From assembly GCA_963829835.1 (NCBI GenBank), contig CAWHKC010000004.1, positions 372,001 through 436,000 of the forward strand: DNA of 64,000 bases. Reading direction: 5' to 3'. Shown one piece after another: positions 1-8,459 of the stretch (position 1 is its first letter; every line of letters begins with the position of its first letter). The notes beneath the pieces are model-generated. The model was not told where the DNA came from, searched no databases, and was given only the letters and a program-made list of their open reading frames with translations. The position numbers and the translations under genes are program-made. This DNA is from Berkiella sp963829835. Lineage in GTDB: Bacteria > Pseudomonadota > Gammaproteobacteria > Berkiellales > Berkiellaceae.

Positions 1-658
1 AGTACATAAGTGAAATCTCGTGTTGGCTCTAAAGAACCTAATTTAATTTCATTCATTCCATGGCTAATCTGAGTTATCACGGTTGGAATGATGGCGCGAG
101 CTGATTGCCTGGGACCATAAGTATTAAAGGGCCTAATGATAGAAACAGGTAACTCAAATGAATGATAATAAGATAAGGCAATCTGATCTGCTGCAATTTT
201 TGAGGCTGAATAGGGAGATTGGGGTTGTAATGGATGCTTTCATCTATTGGAACATATTGTGCTGTTCCATATACTTCACTTGTTGAGGTATGAATCACTC
301 TCTCTATCCCCAAATCTCTTGCTGCTTGGACTATATTTAAGGTACCTTTGACATTAGTTTCAAGGTAACTTTCCGGGGAGTGGTAAGAGTAGGGGATACC
401 TATAAGCGCAGCTAAATGTAAGACTTTGCTGCAAGACTCCATGGCTTTTTTAACCCCAAATGGATCTCTAACATCTCCAGAGAAAATCTCAACTTCTGAT
501 AGGATATCTTTGCTAACAAAATCTAACCAACCCCACGAATTAAAAGAGTTATATTCTACAAAAGCTTTAACTTTATACCCTTGTTTCACCAAGCATTCAG
601 TCACATGAGACCCAATAAAACCACCAGCGCCTGTGACAAGAATTTTTTGATTACTCAT
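1..658 (-). pseudogene. legB: LegB-like NAD-dependent sugar-nucleotide 4,6-dehydratase, partial, one frameshift
   Basis: This is an extended short-chain dehydrogenase whose 3' end lies outside the window. The N-terminus has the NAD-binding motif GAGGFIGSH, followed by the segment FNSWGWLD, which I recognise from LegB, the 4,6-dehydratase that acts on GDP-GlcNAc in legionaminic acid synthesis. Reading frame 1 is open from 658 to about 240. The family sequence then continues in another frame (YSASKIAADQ with the catalytic YxxxK, then RPFNTYGPRQSARA) to position 1. Restoring one A in the run at about 240 (minus strand GATGAAAGCAT) joins the two halves, so a single base is missing. It lies 3' of a broken ABC transporter and of gmd/fcl, which fits a surface-glycan cluster. 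Either a recent pseudogene or a sequencing error; the LegB assignment rests on recalled family sequence. Confidence 0.72.
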
Positions 659-695
659 TTGCTTTTAGCCATTTTCATATTTAATCTATGTTTGT

Positions 696-2483
696 TTATA
701 TTGTTATATGGGCATTAGCCAAATGTTGGAAGGCTTGATTAGCTTGAAATAATTCTTGATATGTCCAAGTCCCACAAATTCGCCATTATTTAAAACATAT
801 ATCAGGTCACAATCCTTCACTGTATTTAATCTATGAGCAATTAAAATGATAGTTTTACGATGTGCTAGGCTTTTAATGGCTTCCATAATAATTTTTCGGT
901 CATTCCATCTAACGCACTTGTCGCTTCATCAAATATTAATAGCTCAGGATCATGATATAGCGCCCTCGCAATACCTATGCGTTGACGTTGACCTCCACTT
1001 AATCTACTGCCACGTTCACCAACTGAAGTTTCATATCCTTGAGGCAATTCATCAGTAATAAAGTGATCCAAGTTTGCAAGATTTCGCGGCATTTTTACAG
1101 CATTAATATCAATTTCATCTGGGTGCACACCCAAGGCAATATTACTTGATATAGTTGTGTCTAATAAAAAAATATTTTGCGGAACATAGCCAATATTTTT
1201 TTGCCAAGAATCGACATTATTTTTATTTATATCTAACTTATCTACTACTAAAGTCCATTGGATGGAGTTAAAAGTCCTAAAATAATATCGATGAGTGTTG
1301 TCTTGCCTGCACCCGATGTACCCACTATTCCAATGATGGAATGTCTTTTAAATTAATATTAACATTAGCTAATGCTGTCTTTTCCGAGTTCGGATAATGA
1401 TAGGATATCTGTTAAGTAAATGTCTTTCTGAAACAAAGCGCTTCAGCTTTTTTTGTGTTGGCTCAGCCTCATATAATTGCATTTCCTGAAATAATGTTTC
1501 TAATGCCGTAAAGTGATATTTAATGGAAGTAAAACCTAGAATAGCTGCTGCATTGCAGGCATCATACGGTAGCCAGCCAAAGCATATAGGCCAAGTAAAG
1601 GCATAAATTTACTGATATCTTCTTTGGTGGCGATAAGATATAAGGCAATGAGTATCATTCCACCAAAAGCAATTCCTTCGACAACATACCTCGTTACCAA
1701 TGGAGAAAGCTGGCTTAAAGTCTCTGCTTTAGCATACTTTGTTGCTTTTTCGTTAAAGTCCTCGACAAATCTCTGCTCTCTCCCTAAAATTTTGAGTTCT
1801 TTAATAGCCCCCATTACTTCATTGAGCACTTTATATCGCAAAGAACTGACTTCAGATGCAATTCTACCTGCAGATGCTAATTTTTTACGGATTACAGCAT
1901 AGCTAACGGCATAAGCTGTACCCAGAATAAAGATAACGGAAATTGCTAATACAGGTTCAACTACAAACAAAAGTAAAGTGATACAAAGTAGAACCATACT
2001 CTTGGAAAATGATTGAATACAGTTAATGAAAATTCCAACAACTAACTTGTCTGAATCAACTACAACGCTTTTTGCTAAATCAGTACTGTTGCGATTCAAA
2101 AAAAATACATATGGTTGAGCAAGATATTTTTTTAATAAGTTAGTGGATATTTTTGTTCCTTGGTTGTAACAAAATCGCATTGTTATCCAAGAAACGATTG
2201 CTGAAAATGCATTGCCTAATACTAAAATCAAAAACACTAACCCACCAGTAAAGAGAATAAATAATTTGGGATCTGCAAATCCGAAAAACTGATATGTTAA
2301 TGATAGGTAATGATTGGTTTGGATTACTTCAGGCTTTGTAACCACCAGTAGAAAAGGTAAGATAGCTGCGATCCCAACCATTTCAACAAAACCCATTGCA
2401 ACGATACATAGAATTATGAGTGATAATTTCTTTCTTTCACTGTGATTAAAAAAGAATAGAATTTTTGTCAAAGTGTTTGTCAT
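696..2483 (-). pseudogene. PglK/MsbA-type ABC transporter (polysaccharide flippase-like), multiply frameshifted
   Basis: Together the pieces make a half-size ABC exporter of about 590 residues: an N-terminal membrane domain (about residues 1-315, intact, start 2483) and a C-terminal ATPase. The ATPase is recognisable in several frames: Walker A GTSGAGKTT near 1300, signature LSGGQRQRIGIARAL and Walker B LLIFDEATSALDG near 930-1000, and the H-loop IAHRLNTV near 830. I count about seven frame changes, near 1540, 1425, 1403, 1340, 1256, 893 and 765; each is explained by one missing base. The original C-terminus probably read through to the TAA at 696-698. Exporters of this type flip lipid-linked glycans, which suits the neighbouring sugar genes. 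As written it cannot make a full transporter. The dense single-base losses could reflect poor sequence rather than decay. Confidence 0.75.
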
Positions 2484-2498
2484 GGGTTGTGTCGATAC

Positions 2499-3482
2499 TT
2501 AATTTATTGCTTCAGTTAGTTTTTCATCTATCTGCTTAAATTCTTGGTATGCCTTTGCTAAACCATTTTTTAAGGTTGTCTTTGATATCCAACCCGCTTC
2601 TGCTATTTTATCAACGCATAACACTTTTCTTGGAGTCCCATCAGGCTTTGATGCGTCATAAACAATCTTGCCCTCAAATCCCACTACCTTCGCTATTAAT
2701 TGCGCGAGCTCTGCAATCGTCAAATCCTCACCACAACCAATATTAACAATAGGCGCGATATCTTTTGAGCTAATGAGCATTTGAAATTTTTCATCGCTTA
2801 AATTCATCAAGAACAAACAGGCTTGTGCCAAATCATCACTAAATAAAAATTCGCGTTTTGGTGTTCCAGTTCCCCAGACGACCACTTGTTCTTGTTCAGA
2901 TATTTTTGCTTCATGCATTTTACGAATTAAAGCAGGAATAACATGAGAAGTGTTTAAATCGTAATTGTCACCTGGACCATACAAATTTGTTGGCATCACC
3001 GCTAGATATTGGGTTCCATATTGGCGGTTAAAAGCCCAGCACATTTCTATTCCTGCGATTTTCGCTAAAGCATATGGGCGATTAGTAGCTTCCAAAGATC
3101 CTGTTAACAAATATTCTTCTTTAATGGGTTGTGAGCAATTTCTGGGATAGATACAAGAGGACCCCAAAAAAAGTAAACGCTTTACTTTATTTTCCTTGGC
3201 TGCATGAATGATATTGTTCTGAATTTGCAGATTTTGATAAATAAAATCAGCCGGATAATTATCATTTGCCCAAATGCCTCCCACCTTTGCCGCAGCTAAG
3301 AAAACATAATCCGGTTTGTTTTCTTGAAAAAAGGCATCAACCGCTGTTTTATCGGTGAGTTCTAATTGAGAATGGCTTTTGGTAATAATGTTGGAAAAAC
3401 CTTGCGCATGTAAGGTCCTGACTAATGCCGAACCGACTAAGCCATTATGCCCTGCCACATAAATTTTGCTCTTATTATCCAT
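2499..3482 (-). CDS. fcl: GDP-L-fucose synthase
   Basis: A 327-residue extended SDR that converts GDP-4-keto-6-deoxymannose to GDP-L-fucose by 3,5-epimerisation and 4-reduction in the cytoplasm. The N-terminal NADP-binding motif is GHNGLVGSA (about residues 11-19). The active-site stretch contains SSCIYP and the catalytic tyrosine/lysine pair in YALAKIAGIEMC (about 137-148), and NLYGPGDNYD follows, all as in Fcl/WcaG. The length is normal for the family. Its ATG overlaps the stop codon of gmd (TAATG at 3482-3484), so the two are probably translationally coupled. Gmd and Fcl are consecutive enzymes of GDP-fucose synthesis, so both assignments support each other. Confidence 0.93.
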   Translation of the reverse strand: MDNKSKIYVAGHNGLVGSALVRTLHAQGFSNIITKSHSQLELTDKTAVDAFFQENKPDYVFLAAAKVGGIWANDNYPADFIYQNLQIQNNIIHAAKENKVKRLLFLGSSCIYPRNCSQPIKEEYLLTGSLEATNRPYALAKIAGIEMCWAFNRQYGTQYLAVMPTNLYGPGDNYDLNTSHVIPALIRKMHEAKISEQEQVVVWGTGTPKREFLFSDDLAQACLFLMNLSDEKFQMLISSKDIAPIVNIGCGEDLTIAELAQLIAKVVGFEGKIVYDASKPDGTPRKVLCVDKIAEAGWISKTTLKNGLAKAYQEFKQIDEKLTEAIN

Positions 3483-4579
3483 TATTCTTGATACTCAAAA
3501 ACTTTATAACCTTCTTTCTGACATAGCGCATCTCGTTTAGCTAAGCTTAAGTCTTCTCTGACCATTTCTTTCACTAATTCAGAAAATGTCGTTTTGGGGA
3601 ACCAGCCCAATTTTTCTTTTGCCTTGGTGGCATCACCCAATAAGGTTTCAACTTCGGTAGGTCTGTAATAACGGGGATCAACCGCGACCAAACAAAGTCC
3701 TGTTTTAACATCTATTCCTTTTTCGTTTTCAGCCGTTCCTTCCCAACGTAATTGAATGCCTAATTCTTTTGCCGATAAATTGACAAACTCACGCACGCTA
3801 TATTGCTCGCCGGTAGCAATCACGAAATCATCAGGTGCGTCTTGTTGCAACATCAACCACTGCATTTCAATATAATCTCTGGCATGCCCCCAATCGCGCT
3901 TGGCATCCATATTTCCTAAATAAAGACAATCTTGCATGCCTAATTTAATTCTCGCTAAAGCGCGGGTGATTTTGCGTGTCACAAAAGTTTCACCGCGAAC
4001 GGGAGATTCATGGTTAAACAAAATCCCATTGCAAGCATAAATGCCATAGGCTTCACGGTAGTTGATTGTGATCCAATGTGCATAGAGCTTGGCGACAGCA
4101 TATGGCGATCTGGGATAAAAGGGAGTTAGCTCGTTTTGCGGAAAAGATTGGACTTTCCCAAATAGCTCTGAAGTGGAAGCCTGGTAATAGCGCGTCTTTT
4201 TCTGCAGACCTAGAATTCTAATGGCTTCTAAAATCCTAAGTGCGCCTAATGCATCAGCATTGGCGGTGTATTCTGGTTCTTCAAACGAAACAGCGACATG
4301 ACTTTGCGCTGCTAGATTATAGATCTCATCCGGCTGAATTTGCTGAATAATCCGAATTAAACTTGTACTGTCGGTCAAATCACCATGATGAAGCACAAAA
4401 CGGCGATTGTTTACATGGGGATCCTGATAGAGGTGATCGATTCTATCGGTGTTAAAAAGCGAAGTCCGGCGCTTGATCCCATGGACTTCATAGCCCTTCT
4501 GTAACAGAAATTCAGCAAGGTAAGATCCATCTTGCCCAGTAATACCAGTAATCAGGGCTTTTTTGGGTGATACAGACAT
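3482..4579 (-). CDS. gmd: GDP-mannose 4,6-dehydratase
   Basis: A 365-residue enzyme that makes GDP-4-keto-6-deoxy-D-mannose from GDP-mannose, the first step towards GDP-fucose and related sugars. Diagnostic segments are ALITGITGQDGSYLAEFLL with the dinucleotide-binding glycines, GIKRRTSLFNTDRIDHLY, YNLAAQSHVAVSFE, the catalytic YAVAK, and ILFNHESPVRGETFVTRKI. I chose the ATG at 4579 rather than an in-frame TTG seven codons upstream, because AAAGAGA lies about 7 bases before the ATG and the mature Gmd motif begins soon after. It is directly upstream of and overlaps fcl. About 280 bases without a gene separate it from the divergent nucleotidyltransferase, and both promoters should lie there. 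Confidence 0.94.
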   Translation of the reverse strand: MSVSPKKALITGITGQDGSYLAEFLLQKGYEVHGIKRRTSLFNTDRIDHLYQDPHVNNRRFVLHHGDLTDSTSLIRIIQQIQPDEIYNLAAQSHVAVSFEEPEYTANADALGALRILEAIRILGLQKKTRYYQASTSELFGKVQSFPQNELTPFYPRSPYAVAKLYAHWITINYREAYGIYACNGILFNHESPVRGETFVTRKITRALARIKLGMQDCLYLGNMDAKRDWGHARDYIEMQWLMLQQDAPDDFVIATGEQYSVREFVNLSAKELGIQLRWEGTAENEKGIDVKTGLCLVAVDPRYYRPTEVETLLGDATKAKEKLGWFPKTTFSELVKEMVREDLSLAKRDALCQKEGYKVFEYQE

Positions 4580-4926
4580 GAGGCTATTCTCTTTGTACAA
4601 GCGTTATTTTGAGGTTTAGCAGATTGTACCGAGTTCATTCGTAAAAACAACTAAGCATGTTACGTCAAGAGGCAATATCAAGCCGAGATGAATTCTTAAT
4701 CTACTGATTTTAAATCATTTTTATAAATGTTAGCTTTTTGACAAATTTTGATTTTTCCGACTGAAAAAGTTGAGAATTATTTTAAATGATTAATCTTGGT
4801 AAATAACATTTCTTTGTGAACCAACCATAAAATACCCATCTTACAAAAAAAAGATTGCATATGTTAAAAAACACCGGTATTTTCACCGATGCTTTAGGAA
4901 TGTCCTGTCCATGGAAGAAGAAGTTG

Positions 4927-5667
4927 ATGATAGCAATCGTACTTGTGGGTGGAAAACGATCTCTCGTTAGTGATTACCCAGAACTCCCTTTCCCATTAAT
5001 CCCTGTCGCTGGTGAACCATTTCTCTACTGGCTAACGCAATGGCTTAAAACCCAAGGATTTAATCACATCGTATACTCAGCTGGACACTATGCAGATAAA
5101 ATTACTGCCTGGGCCCATCATTTTGCCAATATCGATCGCTCTCTTACCTTAGATGTGGTCACCGAAGTACGCCCTTTAGGCACAGCTGGTGCAACGGCAC
5201 TTTGCGCCAATCGTTATCCTTCCAATTTTACTTTTGTCGTCAATGGGGATTCCATATTGTTAACGGATGTTCGGCCCTATATCAAAAAATTAAAGCAGAC
5301 AGATAACTTGGACGGTATTATACTTGGAACAAGTGTCACCAATGCTGGCCGCTTCGGAACCTTAGAAGTTGATTCCAATCAGCGACTCCTTGCCTTTAGA
5401 GAGAAGAAAGCAGGACCTGGCCCCATTAATGCCGGCGTGTATTTATTAAAAAACGAACTCTTGTCAGATGTGAATACTGATAAAGAGACAAGTCTTGAAT
5501 ATGAATGCTTCCCCTCTTGGTTAAACCAAGGTAAGAATATTCAAGTAGTTGATGATGCCGCACCTTTTATTGAAATTGGCACACCTGAATCACTCAAGCG
5601 TGCCCAAGAACTTATTTTAGAATATCAATCGGTTATTACAGGGCATCAAGATTCGCAAGTTGCCTGA
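4927..5667 (+). CDS. HddC/PtmE-like sugar-1-phosphate nucleotidyltransferase with a degenerate NTP motif
   Basis: About 246 residues with the fold of nucleotidyltransferases such as HddC (heptose-1-P guanylyltransferase) and PtmE (GlcN-1-P guanylyltransferase). Matching parts are IAIVLVGG at the N-terminus, PLIPVAGEPFLYWL, EVRPLGTAGA, the metal-binding FVVNGDSI, and GPINAGVYLL. The usual GGxGTRL...PKP signature is altered: after VGG it reads KRSLVSDYPELPFP, so the GTR loop is shortened and the PKP lysine is absent. Catalytic competence is therefore uncertain. I chose the ATG at 4927 because GGAAGAAG lies just upstream and the family starts right at the Rossmann strand; ATG 4861 and 4900 are alternatives. 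With LegB nearby, a role in GDP-GlcNAc supply is a reasonable inference. The 3' end overlaps the convergent methyltransferase by 22 bases. Confidence 0.7.
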   Translation: MIAIVLVGGKRSLVSDYPELPFPLIPVAGEPFLYWLTQWLKTQGFNHIVYSAGHYADKITAWAHHFANIDRSLTLDVVTEVRPLGTAGATALCANRYPSNFTFVVNGDSILLTDVRPYIKKLKQTDNLDGIILGTSVTNAGRFGTLEVDSNQRLLAFREKKAGPGPINAGVYLLKNELLSDVNTDKETSLEYECFPSWLNQGKNIQVVDDAAPFIEIGTPESLKRAQELILEYQSVITGHQDSQVA

Positions 5668-6416
5668 AAATCCTTTAAAAAGGACATTGGCGTTTGGCTT
5701 GCGTAGAAATATAAATTATGGCGATCAGGGTATTTGGTATCAAATACAACGACATGTTTGAAAAATTGTTTTAATTTCGCTTTTAATTCTTCTTTTGACT
5801 CAAATTCATGTTCATGATCATCATGACTTGAGCCATGTTCGGCTTTGATAATAGTGTAGCCACTTAACACGCCATTAGGTGCTAAACGCGCTAAAATATT
5901 TTCAAAGATCTGATTCATTTCATCGATGGTAAAATGCTCAATTGCCGCATCCCAAACAATATTTGTAAATTGCCCATCTGGCAATGAATACCTAATGTCA
6001 CTTACTTGATAATCTATTTTATCGCTTTTGAAATGCTTATTTGCATGCGCAATGGCTTTAGGATCAAAGTCAATGGAAATGATTTTTTGGGCACGAATAG
6101 CATAAAAGTGATGTGCATTAAATCCGTCTCCACAACAGAGCTCTAAAATAGTCGCCTTTTCTTTGATCGCCAAAAGACTAAAGATCCCTCGTTCCCATCC
6201 TAAAGGATTTTTAGTGGCAGACCATTGATAATGCTGATCGATAAAATGATCAAACCATTCCGGGTTAGGCTTCACTGCCCACTGGCAATAGAGTTGCGCT
6301 TTATGAGTAAGAGCGCTGAGTTTTCTAAGAGCTGAATTAAAGTGCTGGATAATAAAAAGGAAAGGGTCTCTTTGACGTTGAATAAGAGATTTTATGCCAG
6401 ATTTAACCAGTTCCAT
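5646..6416 (-). CDS. Class I SAM-dependent methyltransferase
   Basis: About 256 residues. A class I Rossmann methyltransferase core occupies roughly residues 75-200: motif I ILELCCGDGFNAHHFY, then the acidic strand end IISIDFDPKAIAHA, then IVWDAAIEHFTIDEM. A C-terminal region rich in H, D and E (HGSSHDDHEHEFESKEELK) follows. The substrate cannot be read from the sequence; the position beside sugar-nucleotide genes makes a glycan or glycolipid target possible. The ATG at 6416 is preferred over an in-frame TTG at 6422. It converges with and overlaps the nucleotidyltransferase gene. About 105 bases upstream of its start lies the TGTTCAT palindrome array, which could control it. Confidence 0.75.
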   Translation of the reverse strand: MELVKSGIKSLIQRQRDPFLFIIQHFNSALRKLSALTHKAQLYCQWAVKPNPEWFDHFIDQHYQWSATKNPLGWERGIFSLLAIKEKATILELCCGDGFNAHHFYAIRAQKIISIDFDPKAIAHANKHFKSDKIDYQVSDIRYSLPDGQFTNIVWDAAIEHFTIDEMNQIFENILARLAPNGVLSGYTIIKAEHGSSHDDHEHEFESKEELKAKLKQFFKHVVVFDTKYPDRHNLYFYASQTPMSFLKDFQATCES

Positions 6417-6520
6417 ACCCAAAGCCCGCCTGTGGTGAAATCGGCAATCCTAGCAATTTCAATGATCTGGGTCAATTAATTTGGATAGTATTCTAAAATG
6501 AAATTTTCAGATCATTCTCA

Positions 6521-6579
6521 CTTTGTTCATTTTTTTTGCATGTTCATAAATTATGAACACGCTGAAAAAATGAACAAAG
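6521..6579. promoter_or_regulatory. Nested palindromic operator-like site with four TGTTCAT heptamers
   Basis: The heptamer TGTTCAT occurs at 6524 and 6541, and its complement ATGAACA at 6553 and 6570. The inner pair forms the perfect palindrome TGTTCATAAATTATGAACA (6541-6559). The outer pair extends to perfect 15-base arms, CTTTGTTCATTTTTT (6521-6535) and its complement (6565-6579). Each half-site pair is spaced 17 bases apart, so the layout is symmetric, as for two dimers of one repressor. It lies about 105 bases upstream of the minus-strand methyltransferase and 330 bases upstream of the XRE gene. A function as operator is inference. Confidence 0.55.
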
Positions 6580-6818
6580 AATAGCGTAAAAACAATTTTA
6601 ATAAACAGAAAACTATTTTTTGATTTATTTCATAAGAGATTCTAAATCGATAATATTTTCTGTACGATTTTCAAATCGGCAACACTTTAAAAGTAATTTA
6701 CAAAATACAAAGTGGTTCATCTGTGTATTATCACGCTATATTTCAACGCTTTCTGGATAATATTAAACATATGATGTTATTGAATAATTTTATATAAACA
6801 TATTATAAAGAGTTAAAG
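6580..6818. other. AT-rich non-coding stretch between the methyltransferase and the XRE gene
   Basis: Together with the palindromic sites on both sides this is a 490-base gap without a gene. I see no open frame of convincing length, no tRNA and no remnant of a RelE/HigB toxin here. It is very AT-rich and probably carries divergent promoters, but I cannot place their boxes with confidence. Confidence 0.5.
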
Positions 6819-6837
6819 TATACCCTTGCAGGGTATA
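6819..6837. promoter_or_regulatory. Operator-like inverted repeat before the XRE regulator
   Basis: TATACCCT and AGGGTATA form perfect 8-base arms around TGC. The site is 72 bases upstream of the XRE gene, next to a possible -10 hexamer TATGAT about 6845-6850. Inverted repeats in the promoter are typical binding sites of autoregulating HigA/NadS-type antitoxins, so binding by the product of the next gene is likely (inference). Confidence 0.6.
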
Positions 6838-6909
6838 AATTTGCTATGATCTTTATTGAAACAACATTATTTACAAAGCTTCTTCCAAACTACCTAAAGG
6901 CACTAACTT

Positions 6910-7233
6910 ATGAAAACAACCCATAAACGTAATTTATTCGAAGAGTTAAAAAAAGGTTTTGAAGAAATAGATGCTCATAAAAAGGGCAAAATTACTTTGC
7001 GTGCGCATGATATTAAAAGTAAACCACTTGCTAAAGTTGATGCTGCCTTAATTCGAGATTTACGAGAAAAATTGCATATGTCCCGCGGCGTATTTGCCTT
7101 AAAGCTGCGAGTATCATTAAGGACTCTTGAAAAATGGGAACAAGGAAAAACAACACCTAACGATCAAGCCGCTGCTCTTATTTTAATGTTAAAGAAGTAT
7201 CCGGATACCTTAAAAAGGCTAGAGGATTTATAA
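6910..7233 (+). CDS. XRE-family HTH regulator, NadS/HigA-type orphan antitoxin
   Basis: A 107-residue protein with a C-terminal helix-turn-helix (about residues 48-105): LIRDLREKLHMSRGVFALKL followed by the recognition helix region VSLRTLEKWEQGKTTPN. That arrangement, with a charged N-terminal arm, is characteristic of NadS and MqsA/HigA-like antitoxins. In such pairs the RelE/HigB toxin gene normally precedes the antitoxin. Here the 490 bases upstream hold no toxin frame, and downstream is the convergent dps gene only one base away, so it appears to be solitary. The palindrome at 6819-6837 suggests that it regulates itself. It could equally be a plain transcriptional regulator of other genes. 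Confidence 0.8.
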   Translation: MKTTHKRNLFEELKKGFEEIDAHKKGKITLRAHDIKSKPLAKVDAALIRDLREKLHMSRGVFALKLRVSLRTLEKWEQGKTTPNDQAAALILMLKKYPDTLKRLEDL

Positions 7234-7234
7234 A

Positions 7235-7675
7235 TTATCCTAGATGTGCTCTCAACATCCATAACGTTTTTTCATGGAATTCCATTCTTTCTAATACCAG
7301 ATCCTGAGTCACATCATCATCATCTTTTTTGGCTTGTTCTAAAAGTGGATGTAACGATTTACAAATCATGTCATGAGATTCAGCCAGATCTTTAATCATA
7401 GAAAGTGCATCAATTTTAGTTTTTGCTTCTTTGATTGTTTTCAATTCAGAAAACTCTTTAAAACTGCCCGGTGCTAACTCACCCTTTGCGCGAATTCTTT
7501 CTGCAATTTCATCAACGGCCAACAACAATTGGTTATATTGTTCTTCAAATAAGAGATGATAAGCATGAAACTGTGGACCCACCACGTTCCAATGATAATT
7601 TTGCGTTTTTAAATAGAGCGCATAAGTATTAGCTAATAATACTTTCAGTGCTTGCATGTCACTAGCTTGCGCCAT
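7235..7675 (-). CDS. dps: Dps-family DNA-binding ferritin
   Basis: About 146 residues of the Dps/ferritin-like four-helix bundle. Dps forms dodecamers that oxidise Fe(II) with hydrogen peroxide, store iron and can coat DNA. The intersubunit ferroxidase ligands are visible in NYHWNVVGPQFHAYHLLFEEQY (His, His) and LAVDEIAERIRAKGE (Asp/Glu). The C-terminus, ERMEFHEKTLWMLRAHL, matches the last helix. I chose the ATG at 7675 because GAGAGAGG lies 5-12 bases before it; the longer frame to 7762 would add 29 residues unlike the family. The promoter must be in the short gap to lemA, which is transcribed divergently. Confidence 0.9.
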   Translation of the reverse strand: MAQASDMQALKVLLANTYALYLKTQNYHWNVVGPQFHAYHLLFEEQYNQLLLAVDEIAERIRAKGELAPGSFKEFSELKTIKEAKTKIDALSMIKDLAESHDMICKSLHPLLEQAKKDDDDVTQDLVLERMEFHEKTLWMLRAHLG

Positions 7676-7839
7676 AAAAACCTCTCTCAAATGAAATTCT
7701 TTAATATATATCGACCCAACTCGCTTTTCATTAAATGTAACTACATTAAACATATACAGCATCGTAAGATCAATACACTAATATTTCAGATTAAAGTCTA
7801 ATATTATATAAATAGTCTCATGGGCGCGGAATACCTAAA

Positions 7840-8442
7840 ATGCAAACACTACTGATCACTCTTGGCGTTATTGCCGGCATCATCATTCTTTTGGTTTTAT
7901 ATGGAATTAGTATTTATAACAGTTTAATAGAGCTAAAAAATCGCTTTGTAAATGCCTTTGCACAAATTGATGTGCAATTACAACGCCGCTATGATCTTAT
8001 CCCAAATTTAGTGGAAACAGCCAAAGGCTACATGAAATATGAGCAAGAAACGCTCACTAAAATCATTGATGCCCGTAATACTGCAAAAGCCGCAGCATCA
8101 AGCGCCGCTTCAAAACCAGAAGACGCAGATGCGATGAAAAAACTCATTTCAGCAGAATCAACGCTCACCTCATCCATGGGAAATTTCTTTGCACTGGCTG
8201 AAAATTATCCTGATTTAAAAGCGAATCAAACCATGCAGCAATTAATGGAAGAACTTACCTCAACAGAAAACAAGGTCAGCTTTGCCAGACAAGCCTTTAA
8301 CGATGCCGTGATGGTCTATAATACTTATCGTTCACAATTTCCGAATGTTATTTTTGCTGGCATGTTCGGATTCCAAGCGGCAACACATTTTGAAGTTTCA
8401 AAACCAGAGGCTAAAGAGGCCGTCAAAGTGTCATTCACTTAA
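7840..8442 (+). CDS. lemA: LemA family protein
   Basis: A 200-residue membrane-anchored protein: one N-terminal transmembrane segment (about residues 5-25), then the conserved LemA region NSLIELKNRFVNAFAQIDVQLQRRYDLIPNLVETAKGYM and a helical body ending FPNVIFAGMFGF. LemA proteins are thought to have the N-terminus outside and a long helical domain inside; their biochemical role is not settled. In many bacteria lemA sits beside an M48 HtpX-like protease gene, as it does here, 17 bases upstream of the protease start, so the two probably form one transcript. Confidence 0.92.
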   Translation: MQTLLITLGVIAGIIILLVLYGISIYNSLIELKNRFVNAFAQIDVQLQRRYDLIPNLVETAKGYMKYEQETLTKIIDARNTAKAAASSAASKPEDADAMKKLISAESTLTSSMGNFFALAENYPDLKANQTMQQLMEELTSTENKVSFARQAFNDAVMVYNTYRSQFPNVIFAGMFGFQAATHFEVSKPEAKEAVKVSFT

Positions 8443-8459
8443 AGACATTGGCATAAAAA

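Noticed and set aside
7676..7762. 29-residue N-terminal extension of Dps
   Set aside because: The ATG at 7675 has a strong GAGAGAGG site and begins at the family start; the extension has no such site.
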